Of a stretch of DNA of 64,000 bases, positions 1-11,153 are shown piece by piece (position 1 is the stretch's first letter; each line of letters starts with the position of its first letter). The notes below the pieces were generated by a model. It did not search any database and was not told the origin of the DNA. It saw only the letters and a list, made by a program, of their open reading frames with translations. Source of the stretch: [Phialemoniopsis] sp. UDSM-2020 (lineage: Eukaryota > Ascomycota > Sordariomycetes > Thyridiales > Thyridiaceae); NCBI GenBank assembly GCA_018873225.1, contig JAEILZ010000006.1, positions 1,054,001 to 1,118,000 of the forward strand, given 5' to 3'. The translations under genes and the position numbers were made by a program.

Positions 1-231
1 GAATTTGTATTTCAAAAGCAGATGGGGAAGTTTTTAGTACATGGAGAATTGGCATGGGCGAAACCTCGAAGAAGCTTGGACCACACTGATCAGGCACCAG
101 AAAAGTCAATGAGATCATGAGCAACAGAGTCAGAAATATTGTCTCTCGAATGATCGAGCAGAGATGTTGCAGGACCTAATTATGAGTACATATAGTTTTA
201 CACAGAAGCAACCAATAGACCCTATTTTGGT

Positions 232-818
232 TTACTTGGCCTTCTTCTCATCGACATCCTTCATGGCTGTCCTCTGGTCGTTATTATGCTGCTTCCAGCA
301 CTCGCGAAATGCCTCCATCTGTGAGCCGAATCACCACGTTTTAGCCTCGCTGTCACTCAAGGTTGAAGAGGAAGAGCGGGACAGACCTCTTCTTTGCATG
401 CTCTCCAGTCCTTCTTTTCGTAATAGCAGTCTGTCAATCTAGTATTCTCGTCTGCACGAGACAGGAAGCAATTGCGACATGTTAGCTCTCATGCATGCAT
501 GGTTATTCGCGGCTGCTTTCGGCCATCAAGTGCTTGTTCGAGGCTCCTTCTTAGCTGAAAGGTAGGGCGGTCGTACCTGCGCAGCCAGTGCTGAAGATCC
601 GCTTGTCCCTGCATTAAATTTCAGTAAGCGATTCGCTACTTTAGTTGGGGGGCCCTTCTGTTGGGGGAAAGACCGAGGTCAAATGGCGTGCGCATGTTGA
701 CTCAACGCCGGGCTCGTCCACCACCTCGGCCAGAGAGTAAAGCAATTACTTACCATTCATCCGGCTCATCATCACCGGCCTGAGCCGCTTGCGCAGATTT
801 GTTCTCCGATTTTGACAT
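232..818 (-). CDS. COA4: Twin CX9C mitochondrial protein, COA4/Cmc3-like
   Basis: Four short exons on the minus strand: 754-818, 577-608, 387-451 and 232-318. They join in frame to 82 codons; the three introns have GT..AG ends. The protein opens with an acidic stretch (DDEPDEW), then DKRIFSTGC. It has two C-x9-C pairs: the first starts at the Cys of STGC and ends at TDC, the second runs CKEEMEAFREC. That twin CX9C coiled-coil-helix layout is typical of small intermembrane-space proteins imported by Mia40. The DDEPDEWDKRIFSTGC opening matches fungal COA4/CHCHD8-type factors for cytochrome c oxidase assembly. No single exon exceeds 90 nt, so simple ORF scans miss the gene. The family call rests on recall and could be a sister CHCH protein; the twin CX9C structure itself is seen directly. 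Confidence 0.85.
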
Positions 819-979
819 CTTTCTCGTTGCTGTGCAAGATGTGTTTGTAGGTCGAAAGGTCAAGGTTCTCAAAGTGTCCCCGGATTTCCGAGTGGTGCGA
901 CTTTTCTCTGGTCCGCAATCGAGTCGACGGCCGCTCACACCGAACCTCCGAACCTGTTCGGTCCCCCGGAACCACAACA
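819..979. promoter_or_regulatory. Short divergent promoter between COA4-like gene and BPL1
   Basis: Only 161 bp separate the start codons of the COA4-like gene (818, minus) and BPL1 (980, plus). Both 5' UTRs and both core promoters must lie here or overlap the opposite gene. No clear TATA box is visible. Confidence 0.6.
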
Positions 980-3640
980 ATGGCTCCTCTCAAGATGAAT
1001 GTACTGGTGTACACCGGTAAGCATGCTAAATCTATCTCAAATTGGATATCTATCATCTAAACATGTCTCCCTAGGTCCGGGCACATCCAGTGAGTCAGTC
1101 AAGCACTGTCTCTTCTCACTGCGCCAAATCCTCACCCCCACATACGCCGTGAACCCTGTCGGCGAGAACCACCTGCTCAAGGAGCCCTGGGCTGCTACAT
1201 GCGCCCTGCTGGTCTTCCCTGGCGGTGCCGACTTGGGCTACTGCCGAGTTCTGAATGGCGCTGGTAACCGGGCCATTACCCAGTACATCCGTGCTGGTGG
1301 GCGATACTTTGGTTTCTGCGCCGGGAGCTACTACGGCAGCAAGCGGTGCGAGTTTGAGGTCGGCAACAAGTCCCTGGAAGTGGTTGGCAGTAGGGAGCTG
1401 GCCTTCTTCCCGGGGACATGCCGAGGCGGTGCCTTTAAGGGGTTCCAGTACCACAGCGAGAAAGGCGCCAAGGCGGTCCGGCTCGCTGTATCTAAACAGC
1501 TCGAGGGCGCAGGTCGCCTACCGCCGTCGCTGCGCTGCTACCACAATGGCGGCGGTGTATTCGTGGACGCGGCTCAGTTTGAAGCCCGGGGTATCAAGGT
1601 TCTGGCCTCATATGCCGACGATCTCGACGTTGACGGTGGAGATGGCAAGGCCGCCATCGTCTATTGCACAGTTGGCAAAGGAGCAGCAATTTTGACGGGA
1701 CCTCATATCGAGTATGCCCCTCAAAGATGACTTGGTGGTTACAAGGACGTGTTGCTAATCCTTTCCCAGATTTGCCTCGACCAACCTGACCCCGCAGCCG
1801 GACATTCCGGCCTACGGAGATCTGTTGCGGGCCGTCAAGGAAGACGACGAGTACAGAGAAGAGCTTCTGAGGCAATGCTTATCGTCACTTGGCCTCACGG
1901 TGAACGAAGTGACGCGGCCCGTGCCTGCGCTCACACCTCTGCACGTCACTTGCCTGTATCCCGACCAAGCCGCCGAGCTTTGGCATTCCTGGCAAGACAT
2001 CATCAAGAAAGAAGGCACCGAAAAACTCATCAAGGGAGGCACTGACACGTTCTCCGTCAGACTGGCTGATATGGCGAAGACTGTTCCTCCAGGCGCAAAG
2101 TCTACGAATGGCAAGCCGGAAAAGAATGTGTTTACTGGCGATATCACTGCCGTATTGCAGGAGCTCCTCCTTGGATCACAGCAACATCCTATCTTGTTGA
2201 AGGCTGCCGCCAAAATTGATGCAAACAAAGAGACGGAACAAGACTTCAATCATGTACACAGCTTTCTCGAGCAGGTCTCCCACAAGTTGGGGAGTGATAC
2301 ACCGAGGGGCCTTCTGTCCTCAGAAGGCACGCGGCATGTCGCACATGTACTGATCAGAACCGTTGCCGATCCCAACATGAAGGCTTTGCTCGAGGGTTCC
2401 AACAGCAATGGCGTTGCGATAGCAAACAGCTCTGGCGATCTCGATTCCATGATTAGACAGGTCACACAAGACCTTGGGCTTGTGAATATCAGCAAGGAGG
2501 ATGGCAAAGATGGCCAGAAATTGAAGGGCGAAAAGGACGATGATGCCAACAAGATGATCGACTACGCTGCGGTCGTCAAAGAACTCATCTTATACGAAGA
2601 AGGGATGCCCGATCGTGAGGAGACACCTTACTTCAATCACGAGGCCTACTACAAAGCATTGCAGCACTACAGACAAACTCGCGATCACAAAGCTGAGGAC
2701 TGGGGTGACGGTCTGATGTATGGAGAGGTGCTGACGAGCACCAATACTGTCCTCGAGCAGTAAGTGTCAGAGCTGTTGTGCTCAAACCGGGCGTGGCTAA
2801 CAAGATTCTGCAGAAACCATGCTCTCCTTTCAACACTCCCAGCTGGCTTCACGGTGGTTGCTAGAACACAGGTGGCGGGTCGTGGGCGCGGCAGCAATGT
2901 TTGGATTGCTCCCCCGGGGCAAATGATCTTCTCCAATGTCATCAATCACCCTTACAAGCTTGCCACGAACAGACCCATCATCTTCATCAACTACCTGGCT
3001 GCCATTGCTACCGCTGAGGGGATTCGCGGGCTCAGGCCAGGCTGCGAGAATATTCCGGTGAAGCTGAAATGGCCCAATGACATATGTAAGCACTGCCTGC
3101 TTTGCACTGAACACGCCATGTCACTGATTAAAAAAATCAGATATCCGAGACCTGAGCAAGAACAGCGCCTCCAATGACTCATTCGTCAAGATCTGCGGCA
3201 TGCTCTTCAACTGCTCTTACAGCGATGGCAACTATCAAGTTGTCGCGGGCATCGGCGTGAACGCCGTCAACGACCGGCCTACCACATGCGTCAAAAATTA
3301 CTTGCCTGCCGACAACAACGACTGCGAGACCTTAATCGAGGAGCTCGTGGCATCGATCCTCTGCCGCTTCGAGGTGCTGTACAAGGAATTCTGCCGGACA
3401 GGCTTCTCGGAGGACCTCGAGGCGCGGTACTACTCGCACTGGCTGCACACGGACCAGATTGTGACGCTCGAGGCCGAGGGCGGCGTGCGCGCGCGCATCC
3501 GGGGCATCACGAGAGACTGGGGTCTGCTCAAGGCGGAGGAGCTCGACATGGAAGACGCACCGACGGGCAGGGTGTGGGCGCTGCAGAGCGACGAGAACAG
3601 CTTTGACTTCCTCAAAGGCTTGGTTAGACGGAAGCTGTAG
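980..3640 (+). CDS. BPL1: Biotin--protein ligase (holocarboxylase synthetase)
   Basis: Exons 980-1016, 1075-1711, 1770-2759, 2814-3085 and 3141-3640 join in frame to 811 codons. The N-terminal third is a glutamine-amidotransferase-like BPL_N domain: NVLVYTGPGTS at the start, then FPGGADLGYCR and FGFCAGSYYGS, with a Cys at the nucleophile position of that fold. The C-terminal half is the ligase proper, with GRGRGSNVW (the biotinyl-AMP-binding GRGR loop), KWPNDIY and a C-terminal BPL_C domain ending KGLVRRKL. The enzyme activates biotin with ATP and attaches it to a lysine of acetyl-CoA, pyruvate and other carboxylases. Length fits fungal and animal BPL. The first ATG (MAPLKMNVLVYTG) follows a CAACA context and sits in a 37 nt exon. 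Confidence in function is high; all four introns were placed by frame and GT..AG borders. Confidence 0.95.
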
Positions 3641-3652
3641 AGCGCTTCGCCC

Positions 3653-4135
3653 ATGCCAGAGGACGATTTGTCAGACACTACGTTCGACCTGTTCTGGTCT
3701 GAGTCTGAAGACGGCGACCAAAGCGATACTACGTGTGCAAGCGATGGGATGGGTGCCCAGCTGGTTGCCCAACCTCGCTTCGATCGGCACATCATCCTCT
3801 CCACACTCGCCTTGGGACATCTTCTCTTCGGCTGTTTTTCCCTCATCTACCGCATTCATACCATGAGCAGAAAATCTTTCATATCTCTTCTTGTGGCCAT
3901 CGTTCAAGATCTACAATGGTTCTTGGCTGAGGAAACGCCTGTGGGTAGAGCGATAGCGAAGCTCTGGGATCGAATGCCCTGGGCCAATTCGGCAAGAAGG
4001 GCGGTATGGATCTGGAGGGCTGTTGTTCGCACTGCTCAACATCGACTGGTGTGGCTGCTGATAACCATTGCTGCAATGTTTAGTAGTGGGCTTGCTGTTG
4101 TCAAGGCAATCGGTGGTGACTTCTCGTACTGTTAA
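3653..4135 (+). CDS. Possible small two-segment membrane protein (hypothetical)
   Basis: An uninterrupted 160-codon frame starting with ATG 12 nt after the BPL1 stop. It has an acidic N-terminus (MPEDDLSDTTFDLFWSESED), a hydrophobic stretch around residues 46-66 and a second one around 131-152, separated by a basic, tryptophan-rich linker. The composition looks protein-like, but I recognise no family. A start this close to the upstream stop would put its promoter inside BPL1, so it may be 3' UTR sequence or a chance frame. Confidence 0.25.
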   Translation: MPEDDLSDTTFDLFWSESEDGDQSDTTCASDGMGAQLVAQPRFDRHIILSTLALGHLLFGCFSLIYRIHTMSRKSFISLLVAIVQDLQWFLAEETPVGRAIAKLWDRMPWANSARRAVWIWRAVVRTAQHRLVWLLITIAAMFSSGLAVVKAIGGDFSYC

Positions 4136-5711
4136 TACAGACTTTTGGTGGGCGGAACTTCACGTCTCGATGACTGGCGTGGACATCGGCACATGCATGG
4201 GTTACATTTTGCGGGAGGCAGGCATGTCTTACAATGTGGGATCAGGCAATGGAACCTCAGTCATCAACACTCACACTCGAAGTATAGATCAATCCAACAG
4301 CTATGAGCATCTCATGTTCTTGAGAAATCATGCGATACCCTGGCTGGCTGTAGTATGTCTGGGTTCGGATGAGATCTGAGTTGGGGAGACAGGCCTGACA
4401 ACCCGGGGATGGCGGCGTGCCCGAACCCGGGTCGTGTCTCCCCGCATAATCATGGCGATTTGATCGCCATCTCTCGACTTGGTACATTTCTCCCGCCAAC
4501 CCCGGCTTGTCCTGTCCCATTACTTTCGTATCCAGGGTTACTTCTCAAAGCATCCAAACTTCTCCAGGTCTCGAATCTATTATTGAGAGAAGAAAGACTT
4601 CCATCCATATGTCGCTCCCTCCACCACGGGGTAAGCGAGCTCTCGGACCTCGACCTTCATGAGCATTTCCCCTTCAGTAAGAGTGGCCACGAGCAATCAG
4701 GCTTCCAGGCGGCAAGCCACGGCATGTGCACTGCAGCCAGATTCGCCTCAACCTTAAACGATATGACAGATCTAGCTATGCGACACTGATAATCGCGACA
4801 ATCACTTCCCTCGCTAGCCCGATTGATTAAACCACGCGACGAATAAAAGGCCTACCCAGCCCTTCGACCTGCATGCGACCCTGCACCAAAATCTGACAAC
4901 ACGTCCTTCCCGTGCCTCTGGTCTACTCGGGTACTTGCAAGCGCAAGTACCAAGGAAACGATGGGTTCGTCTGCTTGGTGCGGGTGCCGCAGCCATCGCT
5001 CGCTTTCGGGGTCCTGGTGCCCATGCAGCTGCCATGCGACAAGCAGGCATTAACCATGACCCTTCTCGCATTGACCCACCCAGAGAAGACTTCGAGAATG
5101 ATTCCGCATGACATGACCTGCACACCGGATGCTCTGTACCAAGGCTCGCCTCTCGCCAGGCACACCATCCGTCCTAATGTCGTGTTGATTGACGTCCACG
5201 GCCCGTCGGACGGTCCCATCATGCCCTCATTCGACCGGGCAATCAAAGAGAGTGCTCTATGGGGAGCTGGACGAGACTTTGTCCCAGCCAGTAAGTGGCC
5301 CTGCTTCCCCGCGAAGAGACGGCTCGGATGGTGGGAAGACCCTCATACCGGATGAGGAATTCATGTCCTTTCCACCGGATGGCCCGTCACTTTGCCTATT
5401 TTTGCCAGAAGTTTGCCTCCCTTGCCCGGGCCCAAGAGCCGTCTTTCACTTACACTGGGTATTCCCTCGATGTTTTGTTACGAGATGACCACTTCGAACA
5501 AAACTGCCAGTCCTTCGTTTCTTTCAACGTCTGGAGCTTTCAGTCTGGTCATCCTGTGATGAGCCTGAACCCCTCCGACATCACACACTCCTTTTGTTTC
5601 TTTTCGCAACATAGTGCTTTCAGCCAGACAGGTTCCTGCCTTTCAGTGTCTTTTCTACCGGACACACCTACAGACCGTGCCACACCGAGCACGATGACCA
5701 AGACCTGAAGC
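4136..5711. other. Intergenic, no gene recognised
   Basis: About 1.6 kb with several overlapping short frames on both strands and no recognisable domain or convincing splice chain. Pyrimidine-rich stretches near 4800-5700 fit promoter or 5' UTR sequence for the downstream membrane-protein gene. Confidence 0.4.
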
Positions 5712-7410
5712 ATGTACTTGTCGGTGGTCACGATTGCGCTCCTCGCCTGTCAGCTAGTAGCAGCACAAACCTCTCTGTCCACAGTCTCGAGCTCACCTCC
5801 GCCGGTCAAAGCCTGCAATGGAGATGCATCGTCTCCAGTCAACATGTAAGCACACCCAGCCAAGAGCGGTTTCATCGATCAGATAACTTATGACCCTGCC
5901 CATTAGACCTCGAGACAATTCGACAGCGGTGACGACGGTGCAGAAGATTAAGACTCGGACAACCGTTGCTTTTTCCACGGTTATCGAGACCCTTACCTTC
6001 CTTGACCCTCTCCGGATGACACAGACAAACACCCACACTGTCACGTCTGTCACCGGCTCTGCTCAGTCCACACCCAGGGCGCCTTCCCCTTCTCAAGACA
6101 TCAACCGGGGCTTGTTCCGCCGGATACCTCGAGCCCATCCAGCACTCGCGGTCAATCCCGTATCATCTCCTGAGAGGAGAACGGGAGGATATGCCATCTC
6201 CGGACGGCGGTTCATGCCGAGGCAGGCCGTCATCACGGTCACTACCACCCAGACGATCGAGATCACGACAACGCTAACGCAGACCATCACCCACACCATC
6301 TTCACGACGGTGACCGTAGCGCGGAGCGCGACCTACACCACTTCTACCGACACGACCATTTATGTCCCACCTGGGGTGGGAGTCAGCACTCCGGCGGCCC
6401 AGCCCAGTGACGGGCAGAATGTGCCGACTCCGACTGGGCAGATCACTCAAACCGAACCTGAACCTCCTTCCGCAACTTCTTCGCCCGATTCTGGGATCAG
6501 CAACAGCGAAAGCTCGGGCATACTGCAAACATCGCAATCAGAACCTGCTTCAAGTGGCGCTCCAGCAGCCACCACGACTAATACAGACGACACAACCACT
6601 GCCATGTCGGCGAGTGAGACCTCGGCAACACAAGCAGAATCATCAGCTACTCCCTTTGCGTCTTCAACAGAGTCCACGCCCGGCACCCCAGACACAATGA
6701 TCACCCCAACACCGACATCTTCCACACCCGCACCCTCAATACCGCCCTCGCCTCCCTCAGCCCTCACCAACGAGCAAGTCATAGGCGTCATCATAGGCTC
6801 AGTCGCCTTCCTCATCTTCCTCGGCATAATCGCCTTTCTGATCAGGCACCTCGTCCAGCGGCACCGCTCAAGACTCGCCCAGCGCCGCCAACAGGTCACA
6901 CCGCCCGGCGACGAGGCAGCAGCCGCAGCCGCGGCCTCGGGCCTCAACTCCAACAACTCGGCCGCCACGAGCCGCGGCGACCCGGCCAACGACGTGCGCA
7001 TCGTGATCCAGCAGGCGCCCCCGCGGCAGCGGCAGCAGTTTTCGCACCTGTGGCCCATGCCGCCCGGCCACGCGGGCCCGGGGTACACGACGACGCACGT
7101 GGAAAGCAGCACGGCGACGACGACTACGAGCGAAGCAGGCGTGCCGATGCCGCTGGTGCCACCGCCGCCTCTGCCGCAGCAGCAGGATCCGGGTCAGTGG
7201 AGCAACGCGAGCGAGTTTGGGAGTAGTGTCAGCCCCGATGGGTCGCGGGCTGGGGGCGACAGGAGGGACTCTGCGGCGCCCAGCTCGGGGGTGTTTGGGC
7301 CGGGACTATTCAGCCCCGGGGCGTGGTCGTCACGGCCGCCTCGGACGCGCGATAATGGGAAGAAGGGGGGCTTCTTCCGGACATCCGGGTCTGGAGGAGG
7401 ATGGCTATAA
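5712..7410 (+). CDS. Ser/Thr/Pro-rich single-pass membrane protein, sensor-like (hypothetical)
   Basis: Two exons, 5712-5845 and 5907-7410, join in frame to 545 residues. Exon 1 encodes a signal peptide (MYLSVVTIALLACQLVAAQ). A long Thr/Ser/Pro-rich ectodomain follows, with TTVT-type runs at about residues 50-180 and a looser S/T/P/E stretch to about 325, both suited to O-mannosylation. One transmembrane helix lies at about 336-357 (VIGVIIGSVAFLIFLGIIAF), followed by a basic stop-transfer segment (RHLVQRHRSRLAQRRQQ). The cytosolic tail of about 190 residues is rich in Gly, Ala and Pro. This is the layout of fungal plasma-membrane mechanosensors of the Wsc/Mid2 kind, but no WSC cysteine domain is present, so that role is inference. 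The tail is much more GC-rich than the ectodomain. Confidence 0.8.
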
Positions 7411-7996
7411 TGTAAAAATTAAAGACACCCGGCACTGCGGCCCTGTCAGTATGTTCGAAGTACAGCTGCATAGCACTAGATATCCCTTTTGTATGTGTGA
7501 TGAATGCGTTTTACAAAAATGTAATTTTCAATTCTTACAGCTGTCGGGCCCACGTCTAAGATGCAAGTAGCCCACAAACACGCTCCGTTTTTCTCATGAT
7601 GTTGGTACAAGAATATTCTTACAGTAAAGAAGAAACAAAAAGACAGGAGGCACCCGGTAGCAGTCCTTCCCCTGTTGGAAGCGTTCTAATCCGATCCAAA
7701 TCTCTTATTCTCTCTCTTTTCAAAGTCTCCCCGACCAAACGCCAGGCCATGCCTTATTTCGAGTGAAGATGGAATATATACGCAGTTGAAAGAAGTAACC
7801 GATTCGTATCGAGGTTTTGTCGTTCAAAGGCGATGTCGTTGGAGGGGCGGCAGCTTCGTCTCGGCAGGCATGATGAAAACAGTACCTCCTTTTAGACTGC
7901 ACCACCGCTGTGTATTCGACCCCGACCTTGTAAACCCCGTGAATCGATTCATGCGAGCCCGTCACGGCTCGGTAGCTTGTTCTCAGAGTGGTGTCG
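7411..7996. other. Convergent 3' region, no gene seen
   Basis: A 586 bp stretch between the membrane-protein gene and the convergent PAM16 gene. It holds A/T-rich and pyrimidine-rich sequence fitting two 3' UTRs, with no credible coding frame. Confidence 0.5.
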
Positions 7997-8555
7997 TCAC
8001 CGGTCCTTGTACACCTTGGGCACCTCTTTAGCATCCGCCTCGGCCGCCGCCTGCTCCTGCGCCGGCTTGACCTCGGCCTCGAATCTCTCTCTTGCGCGCA
8101 AAACCTTGCTCTGCAGGTAGAAGGAGCCGCCCTTCTCCGGGTCGTTGGCGTCAAAGAGCTTCTTGAAGCGGGCCATGATGTCCTCCATGTCGGCCTTGCC
8201 GCCCTGGGGCGGCTTCACATTGAGGATCTTGCAGGCCTCGTCGAGGGTCATGCCCGAGGACAGAGAGGCGCGCATCGAGGAGCCGTTGCCAGCTTTGGCC
8301 TGGGCGCGCTGGTATTGGGAGGAGGCCGAGGCTTGCTTGTAGGCCTCGGCGAAGGCGCGGCCGAGGACGCGGGAGCCGACGAGGACTACCTGGGTTATGA
8401 TGCGGTGCGCCTGCGGGATGTTTGTTAGTTGAAACGCAGGGGAAGCAGTGCAAGCAGTGCAAGCGAGGCCGATATGGACCGGTGATGTTGCACATGCCGA
8501 GGGATGCGGAGCCCGGAAAGGTCCTTCAGGAGAGATGATTGTTTGCACGTACCAT
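7997..8555 (-). CDS. PAM16: Mitochondrial import motor subunit Pam16/Tim16
   Basis: Minus strand. The coding sequence is an ATG-only exon (8553-8555) followed by exon 7997-8410; the intron is 8411-8552. The product is 138 residues starting M-AHRIITQVVLVGSRVLGR. Pam16 is the J-like protein that pairs with Pam14/18 at the TIM23 channel and restrains its stimulation of mtHsp70. The sequence shows the hydrophobic N-terminus (residues 1-20), the conserved region MTLDEACKILNV, then a J-like domain LFDANDPEKGGSFYLQSKV in which the J-protein HPD is replaced (here DPE context), as expected for Pam16. It ends KEVPKVYKDR. Length fits the family. The start codon standing alone in its own exon is supported by the alignment-like start (M then AHRII) and by good donor GTACGT and acceptor CGCAG. 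Confidence 0.93.
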
Positions 8556-9848
8556 CTTGGAGAGGTTATGAGAGGGGTGACTGTAGACACCAAGAAGTGA
8601 ATCTGGGTCTTCAGAACTGCCTTGCAAGAGGAGCACTGAAAGGGAGGTAGAGTATGGGAGCGCTTCCGCAGATTGATGTCTGCTGTGCGACGATCGCGAC
8701 TTTTTCGGAGGGTTTGATTTGGAGGCGAGGTCAGCCGATGAGATGCGCTCGAAAAATTGAATGGGTCTCTTCTCTGGCTGTGAGTTAGAGCCGATTTGCG
8801 GGACCGGCGCACTACGGCTGATACAATTTTTGGTGGAGCATCGGAATTTCTGGGCTGCCGACACCGACTTCTAATTGGCTGTATCACTGGTGCTGTCACT
8901 GGTGCTGTGCGCCTCATGTCCGGGTGCTTCCTGCTGCAGCACCCATGTGCTCCTAATGTCAATCCGGGGTACAAACAACGGTGGTGATGCATGTCTTTGG
9001 TTCGTTGTGAGCCTCATTTCTGGACTCTAAACAAGAACATGCAAAAGCTTACTTTTCTGCCATATATCTGTTCTTTTTGAAGGGCTGGTCCAGACCAATT
9101 ACTTTTTTCTCTGTCTACTTTCACCAAGACCTTGGTCAAGTTCGTACGGATGGACCAAACCTGGCCATACTGGCCAGACTTGCCACTGTCATTGTGGGTG
9201 TCCTCAAGTGAGGCAACAAATGTGATGTGCATCTGAGCCAAAGGTCATCTCCTCCTACATGGTCTACAGTACCAACAAGCATATTCTCGCAGCCAGATGT
9301 CTCAATGAACAATCGCCATTCAGCCCCACAATAGCAATCCCCAGCTTCGGCCTTTCATCTGGTCTCTTTTGTTTCCCCTTTTGTCCATTAACAAACTCAT
9401 TCTTCATTACACAATGGCCCATGACATTCAACCCAGTACGACACCAGTGTGTTTACACAACAAAGCATTTCCCGTCCAAAAGTCTTTGCCATGCTCAATG
9501 CTCAATGCGAACAATGGCCTTCCCCTGGGTGCCTCACCTCCTTCAGGTGGGAGTACAACCCCCTATTGGCAGATGCTTCATCTGTAGTCTGCATTCAATA
9601 TTGAAGATAGCCTCGCCATTCATCAATACAAGGCAGTTTCACTAGGCTCAAAGAGCTTGCTTTAAAACCTGCTCTCTGCCTCTCCCTCTCCTTGTCGTGA
9701 TACCAGATTCCCCCAACGATCAAGTCTTTTCTCCATCCGTGTCCAAATAAGCCTCATTACCTACAACCTTCCCTCGGTAAGGTTTGCTTTCTGTGTTGGT
9801 ACCCTTCAAGTCCATATCCAAGGTTCAACCAAGCCGCGGTATCCCAAG
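8556..9848. other. Intergenic, no gene recognised
   Basis: About 1.3 kb between PAM16 and the next plus-strand gene. Short frames occur on both strands but none has a recognisable domain or plausible splice partners. The last 400 nt are pyrimidine-rich, as in fungal promoters and leaders. Confidence 0.4.
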
Positions 9849-10997
9849 ATGAGAGAGGAACCTCTACCGCCGTCGTGCTGGCCCTCCGCAGCCAACCATG
9901 GCTCGCCTTCGCCCATAATAAAGACTCGTATATCGATACCGAATCGTCTCTTCTCCTATGGAAAGGGCAGAAGCCCCTCATACACCCCTTCACCCCATCC
10001 ATGGACGCCAAACTCGCCACTGTCGCCGCTCTCTCTTCCAACAAGAGCAGTGCACCAGCAACAAGCATCAAAACAACAGTCGGTACATGTGGAGGAGAAG
10101 CCAGCTCAAGAGCAGCAAGACATGGACTCCCTGTTGAGCTCCGTCTTCGACGCACAAGATTATGTAACTGAGTTTGTCCGCGAACATTGGGAATCCCACT
10201 GGGACAGCATCCGCATAACCTGTGAGATCCCCATGGACGAGCTACGCGGCTATGGCAACCTCGCTGAGTCCGAGGGCACCGCGGCCTGCAAACGCCTAGT
10301 CCGCGTCCCCGTTATTAACGACGAGATCGGACACGCCCTGTGGTCCCAGCTGGTTAAGGAACAGCGCGGCTCCGGGTTCTTTGAGCAAGACAAGCAGATG
10401 CGGGAGGATATGGCAGACCAACAGGCCACACAATTTATGGAACACCACGAGGCGTGGCAACGGCGTGGGTCAGCCCCGATACAGGAGGATCATGGCAGGA
10501 ATAGCTGGAGACGACTGCCGGTGTGGAGGAGCAAAAGCACATGTTGCGAGAACTGCGGTCACTGTGCCCAATCACCAACAACTCCATGGAGGAGAGCCAG
10601 TCATGGTAACACAGTCCGGTCCGAACCTGCAGACGAAGAGGAATCATCTATGCCAAATCGCATCGCCAATCTTCTTAGTCTTTGGAGAGAAAAGCCCGAA
10701 ACGAGGAGAAAATCAATCAGCAACGGAGAGATGCGGCGAAAGAGCCACGACGGCGATGCTATCCCGGAGCAAACACCCAAACGACGGTCCTGGTCGGATA
10801 TCTTTCGAAAGACGAGCCCCTCTTCTAGTAGTGATGCCATACAAGAAGAGGCAAGGGACGATCTCGAGCACAATGAGAGACGTCCATCATACGTGGGCCG
10901 AAAATTCAGCGCGGTAGTGGCGAGCTTTGGAGAAGGCCTGGCTAGTGGCTATGGCGGAGGAAATCCGAACCTCGAACGACGGCATTTATCTGTCTAG
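9849..10997 (+). CDS. Hypothetical protein, possibly starting at an internal Met
   Basis: Open frame of 382 codons without introns. The first 91 residues are Pro/Ser-rich and low-complexity. A more protein-like body begins at the in-frame ATG at 10122 (MDSLLSSVFDAQDY), which may be the true start and would give 291 residues. The body contains a charged helical part (YVTEFVREHWESHW), a segment HALWSQLVKEQRGSGFFEQD and a Ser/Arg-rich C-terminal third with likely basophilic kinase sites (RRKS, RRSWS). A cluster CCENCGHC around residue 230 is suggestive of metal binding but is not a known finger. I recognise no family; presumably a cytosolic or nuclear phosphoprotein. Confidence 0.6.
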   Translation: MREEPLPPSCWPSAANHGSPSPIIKTRISIPNRLFSYGKGRSPSYTPSPHPWTPNSPLSPLSLPTRAVHQQQASKQQSVHVEEKPAQEQQDMDSLLSSVFDAQDYVTEFVREHWESHWDSIRITCEIPMDELRGYGNLAESEGTAACKRLVRVPVINDEIGHALWSQLVKEQRGSGFFEQDKQMREDMADQQATQFMEHHEAWQRRGSAPIQEDHGRNSWRRLPVWRSKSTCCENCGHCAQSPTTPWRRASHGNTVRSEPADEEESSMPNRIANLLSLWREKPETRRKSISNGEMRRKSHDGDAIPEQTPKRRSWSDIFRKTSPSSSSDAIQEEARDDLEHNERRPSYVGRKFSAVVASFGEGLASGYGGGNPNLERRHLSV

Positions 10998-11153
10998 CAT
11001 CGCAGTGAAATTGACAATAACAACACCACCATTTTGGCGGTGATCAACTCTGAAACGGTTCCACAATTTGACATGTGAATCTCTCGTGACAAGTACAACT
11101 TATTGACTACTTCCTTTGCTTGCATTTCTGGGTATCTTCTTGATGAGAATCTA

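Noticed and set aside
6447..7112. Minus-strand frame opposite the Ser/Thr-rich membrane protein
   Set aside because: Hydrophobic stretches are complements of Thr/Pro-rich codons; no domain.
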